Both the position numbers and the translations under genes were made by a program. 64,000 bases of DNA. Source: Streptomyces sp. B93 (GTDB lineage Bacteria; Actinomycetota; Actinomycetes; Streptomycetales; Streptomycetaceae). This document shows, one piece after another, positions 41,168-50,240 of the stretch. The number at the start of each line of letters is the position of its first letter. Positions within the stretch are counted from its first letter, which is position 1. The DNA lies in NCBI RefSeq assembly GCF_018070565.1, contig NZ_JAGPXL010000017.1, positions 83,096-147,095 of the forward strand, given 5' to 3'. The notes under the pieces were generated by a model, which was given only the letters and a program-made list of their open reading frames with translations, made no database searches and had not been told where the DNA came from.

Positions 41168-42214
41168 GTGATCACCACCTCCGGCCTGACGAAGGTCTAT
41201 CGGTCCCACCGCTCCGGCGGTCGCGAGGTCACCGCCCTCGACGGCGTCGACCTGCATGTCCGCGAAGGCGAGGTGTACGGCGTCATCGGTCAGTCCGGCG
41301 CCGGGAAGTCCTCGCTCATCCGCTGCGTCAACCTCCTCGAACGCCCCACCTCCGGCACCGTGACCGTCGCCGGGCGCGACCTCACGGCGCTCGCCGGGCG
41401 CGGGCCCCGGGCCGGGCGGGAGCTGCGGCGGGCGCGCAGCAGGATCGGCATGGTCTTCCAGCACTTCAACCTGCTGTCCTCGCGGACCGTCCAGGACAAC
41501 GTCGAACTCCCGCTGGAGATCCTCGGCAAGTCGGGGAAGGAACGTTCCCGCAAGGCGCTGGAACTGCTCGACCTCGTCGGACTCGCCGACAAGGCCAAGG
41601 CCTACCCCGCCCAGCTCTCCGGCGGCCAGAAGCAGCGCGTCGGCATCGCCCGCGCCCTCGCCGGCGACCCCGAGGTGCTCCTCTCCGACGAGGCCACCAG
41701 CGCCCTCGACCCCGAGACCACCCGCTCGATCCTGACCCTGCTGCGCGACCTCAACCGCCAGCTCGGCCTGACCGTCCTGCTCATCACGCACGAGATGGAC
41801 GTCGTCAAGAGCATCTGCGACTCGGCCGCCCTGATGGAGAAGGGCCGCATCACCGAGTCCGGCACTGTCAGCGAACTCCTCGCCACCCCCGGTTCCGAAC
41901 TGGCAGCCGCGCTCTTCCCGGTCGGCGGCGAGGCCACCGGCGCCGACCGCACCGTCCTCGACGTCACCTTCCACGGCGAGGCCGCCACCCAGCCGGTCGT
42001 CTCCCAGCTGGCGCGGACCTACAACATCGACATATCGATCCTCGGCGCCGCCATCGACACCGTCGGCGGCCTCCAGATCGGCCGGATGCGCCTGGAACTC
42101 CCCGGCCGCTACGAGGACAACGTCGTCCCCATCGGCTTCCTGCGCGAACAGGGGCTCCAGATAGACGTCGTGGGCGACGACGCGCCCGTACTGGTGAAGG
42201 ACGGTGCCAAGTGA
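41168..42214 (+). CDS. metN: Methionine ABC transporter ATP-binding protein
   Basis: A 348-residue ATPase of the methionine importer. Walker A is GQSGAGKSSL, the signature is LSGGQKQRVGIARAL and Walker B is VLLSDEATSALD. After the ATPase domain the protein has a C-terminal NIL/ACT-like domain (about 270-348; GGLQIGRMRLELPGR), which in MetN binds methionine and inhibits transport. The GTG at 41168 is chosen; upstream codons lack conserved features. It overlaps metI by GTGA. The leader region upstream carries a Cys/Met-rich ORF. Confidence 0.95.
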   Translation: MITTSGLTKVYRSHRSGGREVTALDGVDLHVREGEVYGVIGQSGAGKSSLIRCVNLLERPTSGTVTVAGRDLTALAGRGPRAGRELRRARSRIGMVFQHFNLLSSRTVQDNVELPLEILGKSGKERSRKALELLDLVGLADKAKAYPAQLSGGQKQRVGIARALAGDPEVLLSDEATSALDPETTRSILTLLRDLNRQLGLTVLLITHEMDVVKSICDSAALMEKGRITESGTVSELLATPGSELAAALFPVGGEATGADRTVLDVTFHGEAATQPVVSQLARTYNIDISILGAAIDTVGGLQIGRMRLELPGRYEDNVVPIGFLREQGLQIDVVGDDAPVLVKDGAK

Positions 42215-42948
42215 CCTGGTCCGAGATGCAGCCCCTGCTGTCGCAGGCGGGGACCGAGACGCTGGTCATGGTCGGCTGGTCTACCCTGATCGCCGTCGCC
42301 GCGGGCCTGCCCATCGGTGTCCTGCTCGTCCTCACCGACCGCGGGGGACTGCTCCAGAACACCGTGGTGAACAAGGTCATCGGGCAGATCGTGAACATCG
42401 GCCGCTCGATGCCGTTCATCATCCTCATGGTGGCGCTGATGAACTTCACCCGCTGGATCACCGGCACCACCATCGGCAGCGAGGCCGCGATCGTGCCGCT
42501 CGCCATCGGCGGCATCCCGTTCTTCGCCCGCCTCGTCGAGACGGCCGTCCGCGAAGTGGACCAGGGGCTCGTCGAGGCCGTCCAGGCGATGGGCGGCAAC
42601 ACCTGGACCATCGTCCGCAAGGTCCTCGTCCCCGAGGCGCTGCCGTCCCTGATCGCCTCCACGACGACCACGGTCATCGCCCTCATCGGCTACTCCGCCA
42701 TGGCGGGCACGGTCGGCGGCGGCGGCCTCGGCGACCTCGCCGTCCGCTACGGCTACCAGCGCTTCGAGACCGGTCTGATGTGGATCACCGTGGCGGTCCT
42801 CGCCGTGGCCATCGCCGTCATCCAGTTCGGCGGCGACTGGGCCGCCCGCTCCCTGCACCGCCGCGGCGCCCGCTCCGGCCCGGCCCCCGCCCTGCGCCTG
42901 CTGAAGGCGAAGGAGCCCGCGGCGGCCGACATCAGCAAGGTCGCCTGA
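42211..42948 (+). CDS. metI: Methionine ABC transporter permease
   Basis: A 245-residue permease with about five membrane helices. The cytoplasmic EAA-like loop that contacts MetN is VEAVQAMGGNTWTIVRKVLV. Helix 1 is MVGWSTLIAVAAGLPIGVLL and a later helix is TVIALIGYSAMAGTVGGGG, typical of MetI. The GTG overlaps the metN stop by four bases. The C-terminal tail after about residue 220 is short, charged and variable. Confidence 0.95.
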   Translation: MTWSEMQPLLSQAGTETLVMVGWSTLIAVAAGLPIGVLLVLTDRGGLLQNTVVNKVIGQIVNIGRSMPFIILMVALMNFTRWITGTTIGSEAAIVPLAIGGIPFFARLVETAVREVDQGLVEAVQAMGGNTWTIVRKVLVPEALPSLIASTTTTVIALIGYSAMAGTVGGGGLGDLAVRYGYQRFETGLMWITVAVLAVAIAVIQFGGDWAARSLHRRGARSGPAPALRLLKAKEPAAADISKVA

Positions 42949-43035
42949 GCGTCCCCCAGGGCCCACCCGCGACACCCCCGGACTCCCCGTCCACCCAAGA
43001 CGGGGCCGCACCACCCATCAGGAAAGGCACTTTTC

Positions 43036-43863
43036 GTGCGTAACACCGCCAAGATCACCGCCGCTGTCCTCGCCGCCGGAGCCCTCACCCTCGGGCTCAC
43101 CGCCTGCGGCTCGGAGCAGGACGCCGCCTCCGACACCTCCGGCCCGCTGGTCGTCGCCGCGACGCCCGTTCCGCACGCCGAGGTCCTCACCTACGTCAAG
43201 GACCACCTGGCCGAGAAGGCCGGTCTCGACCTGGAGGTGAAGGAGTTCACCGACTACGTCACGCCGAACACGGCGACCGAGGACGGGTCCGTGACCGCCA
43301 ACTACTTCCAGACCGAGCCCTACCTGGCGGACTTCAACCAGAAGAACGGCACCCACCTGGTGTCCGTCGCCCCGGTCCACCTGGAGCCGCTCGGCCTGTA
43401 CTCCGAGAAGACCGACAAGACCGACGGCCTCAAGGACGGCGCCACCATCGCCGTACCCAACGACACTGTCACCGAGGCCCGCGCCCTCCAGCTGCTCGCT
43501 GCCAACGGGCTCATCACCCTCAAGGACGGCGCCGGTACCTCGGCCACCACCGCCGACATCACCGACAACCCCAGGAACCTCAAGTTCAAGGAGCTGGAGG
43601 CGGCCCAGACGCCGCGTTCCCTGAAGGACGTCGACGCCGCGGTGATCAACGGCAACTACGCCCTCGAGGCCGACCTCAAGCCCGCCGAGGACGCCCTCGT
43701 CCTGGAGTCCCCGGAGAACAACCCGAACGTCAACCTCCTCGTGGTCAAGGAGGGCAGCGAGGACGACCCGCGGGTCAAGAAGCTCGCCGACCTGCTCACC
43801 TCCGACGAGGTCAGGAAGTTCATCGAGGACAACTACGACGGCTCCGTCATCCCGTCCTTCTGA
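43036..43863 (+). CDS. metQ: Methionine-binding lipoprotein
   Basis: A 275-residue NlpA/MetQ lipoprotein. The signal peptide ends at lipobox LTAC with Cys24 (AGALTLGLTACGSEQ). The binding core is VVAATPVPHAEVLTYVKDHL, then EVKEFTDYVTPNTA and NYFQTEPYLADFNQKNGTHL. It delivers methionine to MetNI. GGAAAGG lies eight bases before the GTG start at 43036. A strong terminator follows. Confidence 0.96.
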   Translation: MRNTAKITAAVLAAGALTLGLTACGSEQDAASDTSGPLVVAATPVPHAEVLTYVKDHLAEKAGLDLEVKEFTDYVTPNTATEDGSVTANYFQTEPYLADFNQKNGTHLVSVAPVHLEPLGLYSEKTDKTDGLKDGATIAVPNDTVTEARALQLLAANGLITLKDGAGTSATTADITDNPRNLKFKELEAAQTPRSLKDVDAAVINGNYALEADLKPAEDALVLESPENNPNVNLLVVKEGSEDDPRVKKLADLLTSDEVRKFIEDNYDGSVIPSF

Positions 43864-43899
43864 TCCACCTGCCGACGCACCGGGCCGACCCGGCCGGGC

Positions 43900-43938
43900 C
43901 CACGGGGTCCGCTCCCTCGAACGGAGCGGACCCCGTGG
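43900..43938 (+). terminator. Terminator of metNIQ
   Basis: A 16-bp perfect stem, CCACGGGGTCCGCTCC (43900-43915) with GGAGCGGACCCCGTGG (43923-43938), closes a 7-nt loop. It lies 37 bp after the metQ stop. Confidence 0.9.
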
Positions 43939-44014
43939 TGCGGTTCAGTGCTTTCATGCTGCATGCTGGGCAGTTCAGCAGGACCTGACGGTTACGAAGG
44001 TTACGGAGCGGCGC

Positions 44015-44641
44015 ATGACGAGCACCTTCCCCAACATCTCCATCAGCACGGAGCGGTTGGTGCTGCGCCCCCTCGACGAGGACGACGTCCCCGCGCTCGC
44101 CGACATGATGAACGACGAGCAGGTCGTCGCCTGGACCGACGTCCCCCAGCCCTTCACCGAGGACGGCGCCCGCACCTGGATCAGCGCCTACGCGCCCGGC
44201 GAACGCGCCGCCGGGCGCGGACTCGCGCTCGCCGTCGCCGAGTTCCTCACCCAGCGCCTGGTCGGCCTCATCCAGCTCACCGCCACCGACTGGCACGTAC
44301 GCGCCACCCAGCTGTCGTACGTCGTCGCCCCCTGGGCCCGCGGCGAGGGCTACGCCTCCGAAGCCGCCCTCGCCACCGCCGGATGGCTCTTCGGCGACCA
44401 GAAGTTCGAACGCGTCGAACTGCGCACGGCCGCCGACAACACCGCCTCCCAGCAGGTCGCCCAGAAGATCGGCTGCATCAGCGAGGGCGTCCTGCGCAAC
44501 GCCTGCATAGCGCGCGCCCGCGCCCAGGACGGCTCCTGGGGCGAGGTGCGCACCGACTACATCGTGTGGAGCCTGCTCCCCGAGGACCTGGAGGGCACCG
44601 CCGACCCGGGCGGTTTCACCTCCTACTCCGACTGGAACTGA
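44015..44641 (+). CDS. RimJ/RimL-type GNAT acetyltransferase
   Basis: A 208-residue acetyltransferase of the ribosomal-protein-alanine type (RimJ/RimL-like). It has STERLVLRPLDEDDVPALAD at the N-terminus, VVAPWARGEGYASEAALATA as the acetyl-CoA motif and VELRTAADNTASQQVAQKIG in the C-terminal part. These enzymes acetylate protein N-termini or small molecules; the substrate is unknown. It stands alone between the metNIQ terminator and cobL. Confidence 0.88.
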   Translation: MTSTFPNISISTERLVLRPLDEDDVPALADMMNDEQVVAWTDVPQPFTEDGARTWISAYAPGERAAGRGLALAVAEFLTQRLVGLIQLTATDWHVRATQLSYVVAPWARGEGYASEAALATAGWLFGDQKFERVELRTAADNTASQQVAQKIGCISEGVLRNACIARARAQDGSWGEVRTDYIVWSLLPEDLEGTADPGGFTSYSDWN

Positions 44642-44756
44642 TCCACGGGGCCCCGCGGCCCTCCGCCGACCACAGCCCCACCAGGTACCCTCAGGAGCCC
44701 GCACCCGCCGGGCGACCCACACCCCGACCTGCGCGAAACCCAGGAGACTGACGACG

Positions 44757-45983
44757 ATGGCCGACCGGGTCACGGTGATCGGCTGGGACGGTTCGCCGCT
44801 GACCGCCGCGGCACGCGCCGCCCTCGGCGCCGCCACGCTGGTGGCAGGCGCCGCACACCACCTGGCGCTCCCCGAGGTGCCACCGAACGCCGAGCGCATC
44901 CGCCTCGGCAGCGTCGCCCTCGCCGCCCGCCGGATCGCCGCCCACCGCGGCACCGCCGTGGTCCTCGCCGACGGCGACCCCGGCTTCTTCGGTGTCGTAC
45001 GCACCCTGCGCGCCCCCGACTTCGGCCTGGAGGTCGAGGTCGTCCCCGCGGTCTCCTCGGTCGCCGCCGCCTTCGCCCGCGCCGGAATGCCCTGGGACGA
45101 CGCTCATGTGGTCGTGGCCCACAGGCGCACCCTGCGACGCGCGGTGAACGTATGCCGGGCCCATACGAAAGTGGCGGTTCTCACCTCACCCGGCGCAGGC
45201 CCCGCCGAACTCGGCCTGCTCCTCGACGGAGTCCACCGCACCTTCGTCATCTGCGAGGAACTCGGTACCCAGCGCGAGCAGGTGAGCGTCGTCACCTCCG
45301 ACAAGGCCGCCGACCACACCTGGCGCGACCCCAACGTCGTCATCGTCATCGGTGGCGCCGTCACCCCGGGCGGCACCGCCGAGGGCGGCTGGATCGCCGG
45401 ACGCGACCCCGGAACCGGCCCGCGCGGCTGGACCCTGCCCGCCGGGGAGTACGGCGGCGACCTCGGCGAAGGCGAGACCCAGTCCCTGCGCGCCGCCCAA
45501 CTCGCCCGCCTCGGACCCCGGGTCGGCGACCTCGTCTGGGACATCGGCTGCGGCAGCGGCGCCTTCGCCACCGAGGCCGCGCGCGCCGGGGCCGCCGTCA
45601 TCGCCGTCGACCGCGACCCCGACGCCTGCGCCCGCACCGTCGCCGCCGCCCGCCGCTTCGGCGTTCTGCTCCAGGCCGTCCACGGCACCGCCCCGCACGT
45701 CCTGGAGAACCTCCCCGAGCCCGATGTCGTCCGCATCGGCGGCGGGGGAGCGGCCGTGGTCTCCGCCGTGGCCGACCGCCGCCCCCAGCGCATCGTCACC
45801 CACGCCGCCACCCGCGACGCCGCCGAGATCGTCGGCCGCGACCTGAGCGAACACGGCTACGACGTCGAGTGCGCCCTGCTCCAGTCCGTCGAACTCGACA
45901 CCAAGCTCTGGACGGAGAAGGAACGGAGCGTCGCCTTCCTGCTCAGCGGGGTGCTCCCGGACCGTCCGGACCGCTCCCCGTGA
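44757..45983 (+). CDS. cobL: Precorrin-6Y C5,15-methyltransferase, decarboxylating (CbiE-CbiT fusion)
   Basis: A 408-residue bifunctional enzyme of cobalamin ring synthesis. Residues 1-200 are the CbiE methyltransferase half (VVLADGDPGFFGVVRTL; EVVPAVSSVAAAFARAGMPW). About 215-400 is the CbiT half with the SAM motif VWDIGCGSGAFATEAARAGA and the decarboxylation region. Together they methylate C5 and C15 and remove the C12 acetate carboxyl. AGGAG lies 10 bases before the ATG. The bluB-cobT fusion follows after a long leader. Confidence 0.94.
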   Translation: MADRVTVIGWDGSPLTAAARAALGAATLVAGAAHHLALPEVPPNAERIRLGSVALAARRIAAHRGTAVVLADGDPGFFGVVRTLRAPDFGLEVEVVPAVSSVAAAFARAGMPWDDAHVVVAHRRTLRRAVNVCRAHTKVAVLTSPGAGPAELGLLLDGVHRTFVICEELGTQREQVSVVTSDKAADHTWRDPNVVIVIGGAVTPGGTAEGGWIAGRDPGTGPRGWTLPAGEYGGDLGEGETQSLRAAQLARLGPRVGDLVWDIGCGSGAFATEAARAGAAVIAVDRDPDACARTVAAARRFGVLLQAVHGTAPHVLENLPEPDVVRIGGGGAAVVSAVADRRPQRIVTHAATRDAAEIVGRDLSEHGYDVECALLQSVELDTKLWTEKERSVAFLLSGVLPDRPDRSP

Positions 45984-46329
45984 TCCTGTTGTCGTACCGC
46001 GCGCGGTAGGCTGGCCGATCGTTGTACCCCACTCGGGCACCGGCGCTTCGTTGGCCAATGTCCGGAAAACACGCCCGTTTTGGGGTGGGTGTGGTACGGC
46101 AGAACCGTGAGGGCGCGCAACGTGGCGCAGTCCACAGCGGACCGTCGCGGATCAACCTGTCGCGACGGCGGAACGACCGCGACAATGCCACTCAATGGCT
46201 TTGTCGCCTTTTCCGGACGGGTCGTTCGTGCCGCGTGGCACGCACGCTCGTTCTTCACTACGGGACGGTCGGTGCGCCGTCCCGGGTGAGCAGGTCGTAG
46301 AGGCACTAACCGATGGGCGAGGGGTACGC
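45984..46329 (+). promoter_or_regulatory. 346-bp structured leader of the bluB-cobT gene
   Basis: No gene is visible. A TAGGCT hexamer at 46007-46012 may be a -10 element. Two perfect hairpins lie in the presumed transcript: CCGTCGCG/CGCGACGG (46142-46149/46161-46168) and CGGGACGG/CCGTCCCG (46261-46268/46277-46284). A five-codon ORF (ATG at 46312) ends in ATGA overlapping the bluB-cobT start. I could not find the conserved core of a known cobalamin riboswitch. Confidence 0.4.
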
Positions 46330-49300
46330 ATGACCGACACCGGCCAGGTCCCGGGCGAGGGGCTGCCGGAGAACGCAGGCACGGTGGAACAGCCGGGCGC
46401 CTCCGCGCACGGTGCGTATGCCTACCTCTCCGAGAGCCCCGCCGAGGACGAAGACCTCCTGCTGCCGGGCGCCCAGGGCGCCTGGGGCAACGAAGTGCCC
46501 CCGCCCGCCCCCGAGCCGGTGGTCGAGGCCGTCCACCAGCCGGGCCCGCACGAGATGTCCGGCCGCGACAGCGGCTCGGTGGACCTCGGCGGGGTGCGGG
46601 TGCACGAGGTGGTGCCGGGCGGTGCGGAGGCTGTGACTCCGGCTCCGGGTCCAGCTCCGGATGCGGCGGGGACCGCGGTTCCGGCTGAGGCTGTGGCTGG
46701 GGTTGCGGCTGCCGCGGACGTGCCGGGGCTGGTGGCTGAGGAGACGCCGGAGGTGGGGGCTCCGGTTTCGCTGGAGGTCGAGGGGGTCCCTGCGGCGCCC
46801 GTGGGCCCCGCGGCTCCCATGACTCCCGCGGTTGCCGAGGTCCCGGCCGGGGCCGGGGAGACCGCTGCCGCGCCCGCCGCTGCCGGTGAGGCCCCCGCCG
46901 AGGCTCCGGCCGCTCCGGTGACGGCCGAGACGCCGGTGGGCGCCACCCCGGTGGCACCCCTGGCCCAGGCGACCGCAGCCGCCGCGGCGCCCCGGCGTCC
47001 GCTGCACCTCGGTCCGCCGATCCCCGACGCCTCCGCGAGCCCGGTCCGTTCCCTGGCCGACCGCGGCCCGGCGGGCGCGCCCGTACGGCAGCCCTCCGGC
47101 CCCCAGACCGGCGGCCCCGAGTACCTGGACGTCCCGCGGCTGCGGGAGATGCCGCCGCAGGGCGCGGCGCCCTGGGGTGCGCAGGTGCAGGCCCCGGTCC
47201 AGCCTCAGGTTCAGGTCGGCGCCGGGGCGACGCCTGCGGAAACGGTTGTCCCGGCCGTGGGCGCGCCCGAGCCGGTCGGCGCCGCGCAGGCCGCGGTGAC
47301 CCGGCTCGCCACGGAGGCCGCCGCCGCGCCGGCGCCGCAGGCCGACGCGCACGTCGACGCGCAGGCCGAGGTGCACGCTGACGCCCTGGCCGACGCACAG
47401 GCCGACCTGTCCGCCGCCCCCGAGCCGGGTACGCCCGACCCCGCCGCGGAACCGGCCCCCGTACCGGCGCCGGAGGTCCCTGCGGCACCGGAGCCGGCGC
47501 AGCTTCCCGACGCCGCCCAGCCCGCAGCCACCGCACCGGCCGCCGCGCAGGCCCAGGACCCGGCCGACGGCCAGGAGGCCGAGCCGACGGCACCCGATAC
47601 CGCCCAGGCCCCGGAGACCGCGCCGGTCCCCGAGCCCGTACCGGCCCCGCACGCCAGCCTTCCGGACGCCGTCGCGGCGCCCGCCGACCCCTCCGCCGAG
47701 GTGCCCCAGGCCACTGAGCCTCCGGCCGCCGAGCCGTCGTCCGCCGAGCCGGAGCAGGCCGCCCCCTCCGCCCCGGAGCCCCAGGCCGCCGCCCCCGCCG
47801 AAACCCCGGCCGCGCCGCCCACGGACGCGCCCGCCATGGAAGACGTACCCGCGACGCACCTTCCCGTCGCGGACGTTCCCGCCGCCCCCGTTCAGCCGGT
47901 CCCGGAGCCCCTCTCCGGCCCCCAGATCGCGCCCCCGGCGGAGCAGGCGCAGGTCCTGCCCACCTCGCTGCCGGAGCAGCAGCCGGCGCCGGACGGAACC
48001 GCCGAACCGGCCGAGCACGTCGGCCAGTTCGTCCCCGTCGACGGCTCGGTGCCCACCACCCCGCACCTCGCCCCCACCCCGCCCCAGCCCCTCGTGCTGC
48101 CCACCCGGGAACAGCAGCCGGAATCCATGGCCACGGTCCCGGCCCCCCGTGAGGCCGACCAGCCCGTGGCGGCGGAGGCCGCGCAGAGCGCCGAGGACCT
48201 GGACACCCGGGCCGCCGACCAGGACGAGGGCACCGTGGAAGCGCGACGGCCCGTCGGACCGGCCGCGCCCCCCTACGACGACGCCGAGCGCGAGGCCGTA
48301 CTGAAGGTCATGCGCGAGCGCCGCGACATCCGCAACGGCTTCCGCAGCGACCCCATCCCGCACGAGGTGCTGCTGCGCGTCCTGGAAGCCGCGCACACCG
48401 CGCCCTCCGTGGGCCACTCGCAGCCCTGGGACTTCGTCGTCATCCGCTCCGCCGACACCCGGCGCGCGATGCACGAACTGGCCATGCGCCAGCGCGAGGC
48501 CTACGCCAAGTCCCTGCCCAAGGGCCGCGCCAAGCAGTTCAAGGAACTGAAGATCGAGGCCATCCTCGACACCCCGGTGAACATCGTCGTCACCGCCGAC
48601 CCGACGCGCGGCGGCCGTCACACCCTGGGCCGACACACACAGCCCCAGATGGCGCCGTACTCCTCCGCGCTCGCGGTCGAGAACCTGTGGCTCGCCGCCC
48701 GCGCCGAGGGCCTCGGCGTCGGCTGGGTCAGCTTCTTCGACGAGCGCGAGATGGTACGGGCGCTGGGGCTGCCGGAGCACCTGGAGGTCGTCGCGTACCT
48801 CTGCGTGGGATACGTCGACGAGTTCCCGGACGAGCCCGAGCTGATGCAGGCGGGCTGGTCCAAGCGGCGCCCGCTGTCGTGGGTCGTGCACGAGGAGACG
48901 TACGGCCGTCGTGCCCTGCCCGGCGAGGAGCCGCACGACCTGCTCGCGGAGACCGTCGCCCAGATCCGCCCGCTGGACGCCAAGGCGCTCGGCGAGGCCT
49001 GGGAGCGGCAGAAGCGCATGACGAAGCCCGCCGGGGCGCTCGGCATGCTGGAGATCATCTCCGCGCAGCTGTCCGGGCTGTCCCGGCAGTGCCCGCCGCC
49101 CATCCCGGAGCCCGCGGCCGTCGCCATCTTCGCGGGCGACCACGGGGTGCACGCCCAGGGCGTCACCCCCTGGCCGCAGGAGGTGACCGCCCAGATGGTC
49201 GCCAACTTCCTCGGCGGGGGAGCGGTCTGCAACGCCTTCGCCGGCCAGGTCGGCGCCGAGGTCTGCATCGTCGACGTCGGTGTCGCCTCCGACCTCCCGG

Positions 49301-49989
49301 CCACCCCGGGCCTGCTGCCCCGCAAGGTCCGCCCCGGCACGGCCGACATGACCACGGGACCGGCCCTCACCCGCGAGGAGGTCAAGCAGGCCATCGAGGT
49401 CGGCATCGACACCGCCCGCGACCTGGTGGCCGCCGGGAACAAGGCGCTGCTCACCGGTGAGATGGGCATCGCCAACACCACCGCGTCCGCCGCCCTGATC
49501 TCCGTGTTCACCGGCGCCGACCCGGCCGAGGTCACCGGCCGCGGCACCGGCATCAACGACGAGACGCTGGCCCGCAAGACCGAGGTCGTCCGCCGGGCCA
49601 TCGAACTCCACCAGCCGGACCCCGCCGACCCCGTCGGCGTGCTCGCCGCGTTTGGCGGTCTGGAACACGCCGCGATGGTGGGTCTGCTGCTGGGCGGTGC
49701 CTCCCTGCGTACGCCGGTGATCCTCGACGGGGTCAGCGCCGGTGCCGCCGCGCTGGTCGCCCGCGCGATCGCCCCCGAGGTCCTCGCCGCCTGCATCGCC
49801 GGTCACCGCAGCGCCGAGCCCGGCCACGTGGCCGCCCTCAACAAGCTCGGCCTGCGCCCCCTGGTCGACCTCGACCTGCGGCTCGGCGAGGGCACGGGCG
49901 CGCTGCTGGCCCTGCCGCTGGTGCAGAGCACGGCGCGGGCGATGCACGAGGTGGCGACGTTCGATTCGGCGGGGGTAACGGAGAAGTAG
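46330..49989 (+). CDS. cobT: BluB-CobT fusion with very long Ala/Pro/Glu-rich N-terminal region
   Basis: A 1219-residue protein. Residues 1-75 form a conserved-looking start (AYAYLSESPAEDEDLLLPGA; MSGRDSGSVDLGGVRVHEV); about 75-640 is low-complexity Ala/Pro/Glu/Val sequence with no predicted fold. About 645-867 is a BluB/nitroreductase-like domain (RERRDIRNGFRSDPIPHEVL; AAHTAPSVGHSQPWDFVV) that makes dimethylbenzimidazole from FMN. About 870-1219 is CobT (FAGDHGVHAQGVTPWPQEV; GEMGIANTTASAALIS), which attaches ribose phosphate to it. Synthesis and activation of the lower ligand are thus joined in one chain. The ATG at 46330 follows GAGGGG. Confidence 0.9.
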   Translation: MTDTGQVPGEGLPENAGTVEQPGASAHGAYAYLSESPAEDEDLLLPGAQGAWGNEVPPPAPEPVVEAVHQPGPHEMSGRDSGSVDLGGVRVHEVVPGGAEAVTPAPGPAPDAAGTAVPAEAVAGVAAAADVPGLVAEETPEVGAPVSLEVEGVPAAPVGPAAPMTPAVAEVPAGAGETAAAPAAAGEAPAEAPAAPVTAETPVGATPVAPLAQATAAAAAPRRPLHLGPPIPDASASPVRSLADRGPAGAPVRQPSGPQTGGPEYLDVPRLREMPPQGAAPWGAQVQAPVQPQVQVGAGATPAETVVPAVGAPEPVGAAQAAVTRLATEAAAAPAPQADAHVDAQAEVHADALADAQADLSAAPEPGTPDPAAEPAPVPAPEVPAAPEPAQLPDAAQPAATAPAAAQAQDPADGQEAEPTAPDTAQAPETAPVPEPVPAPHASLPDAVAAPADPSAEVPQATEPPAAEPSSAEPEQAAPSAPEPQAAAPAETPAAPPTDAPAMEDVPATHLPVADVPAAPVQPVPEPLSGPQIAPPAEQAQVLPTSLPEQQPAPDGTAEPAEHVGQFVPVDGSVPTTPHLAPTPPQPLVLPTREQQPESMATVPAPREADQPVAAEAAQSAEDLDTRAADQDEGTVEARRPVGPAAPPYDDAEREAVLKVMRERRDIRNGFRSDPIPHEVLLRVLEAAHTAPSVGHSQPWDFVVIRSADTRRAMHELAMRQREAYAKSLPKGRAKQFKELKIEAILDTPVNIVVTADPTRGGRHTLGRHTQPQMAPYSSALAVENLWLAARAEGLGVGWVSFFDEREMVRALGLPEHLEVVAYLCVGYVDEFPDEPELMQAGWSKRRPLSWVVHEETYGRRALPGEEPHDLLAETVAQIRPLDAKALGEAWERQKRMTKPAGALGMLEIISAQLSGLSRQCPPPIPEPAAVAIFAGDHGVHAQGVTPWPQEVTAQMVANFLGGGAVCNAFAGQVGAEVCIVDVGVASDLPATPGLLPRKVRPGTADMTTGPALTREEVKQAIEVGIDTARDLVAAGNKALLTGEMGIANTTASAALISVFTGADPAEVTGRGTGINDETLARKTEVVRRAIELHQPDPADPVGVLAAFGGLEHAAMVGLLLGGASLRTPVILDGVSAGAAALVARAIAPEVLAACIAGHRSAEPGHVAALNKLGLRPLVDLDLRLGEGTGALLALPLVQSTARAMHEVATFDSAGVTEK

Positions 49990-50004
49990 GCCGGATCTAT
50001 GCCC

Positions 50005-50056
50005 GGACCGCTGTGGGCAGTCGTTCCGCAGGGCGGAACGGTGGGCACAGCGGTCC
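50005..50056 (+). terminator. Stem-loop after bluB-cobT
   Basis: GGACCGCTGTG (50005-50015) pairs with CACAGCGGTCC (50046-50056), and CGTTCCGC pairs with GCGGAACG inside, closing an AGG loop; a small internal bulge separates the two parts. It lies 16 bp after the stop codon. A G/C-rich tract typical of Streptomyces gene ends (50068-50120) follows. Confidence 0.8.
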
Positions 50057-50240
50057 CCCACCCGCACGTTCGGGGGTCCGGGGGCCCTGCCCCCGGTTTC
50101 GGGAAGGGGCGGGTTTGGGGAAAGGGAAACCCACCCAGCCCGGCCACTCCCCGGACCTGCGCATAAAATCCGCACGTCAGGGCCGCTTCAACGCCGCAGT
50201 GCGCCCACTGAACCACCGCTGTTCGAGGAGCCGCCCCCTC

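Noticed and set aside
44642..44756. Cobalamin-riboswitch-like CCCAGGAGACTG before cobL
   Set aside because: It recalls the B12 box, but the upstream conserved core (including the GCCACTG-type element and pairing stems) is absent; AGGAG here is adequately explained as the ribosome-binding site.
50068..50135. G/C-tract CGGGGGTCCGGGGGCCCTG region as a mobile element
   Set aside because: It is a common compositional motif at Streptomyces gene ends and has no second copy in this window to define boundaries.
46306..50175. Minus-strand open frame of 1289 codons opposite bluB-cobT
   Set aside because: It is a shadow of the GC-rich coding strand: its product is a Gly/Arg/Leu repeat-like sequence with no family motif, while the plus strand encodes clear BluB and CobT domains.
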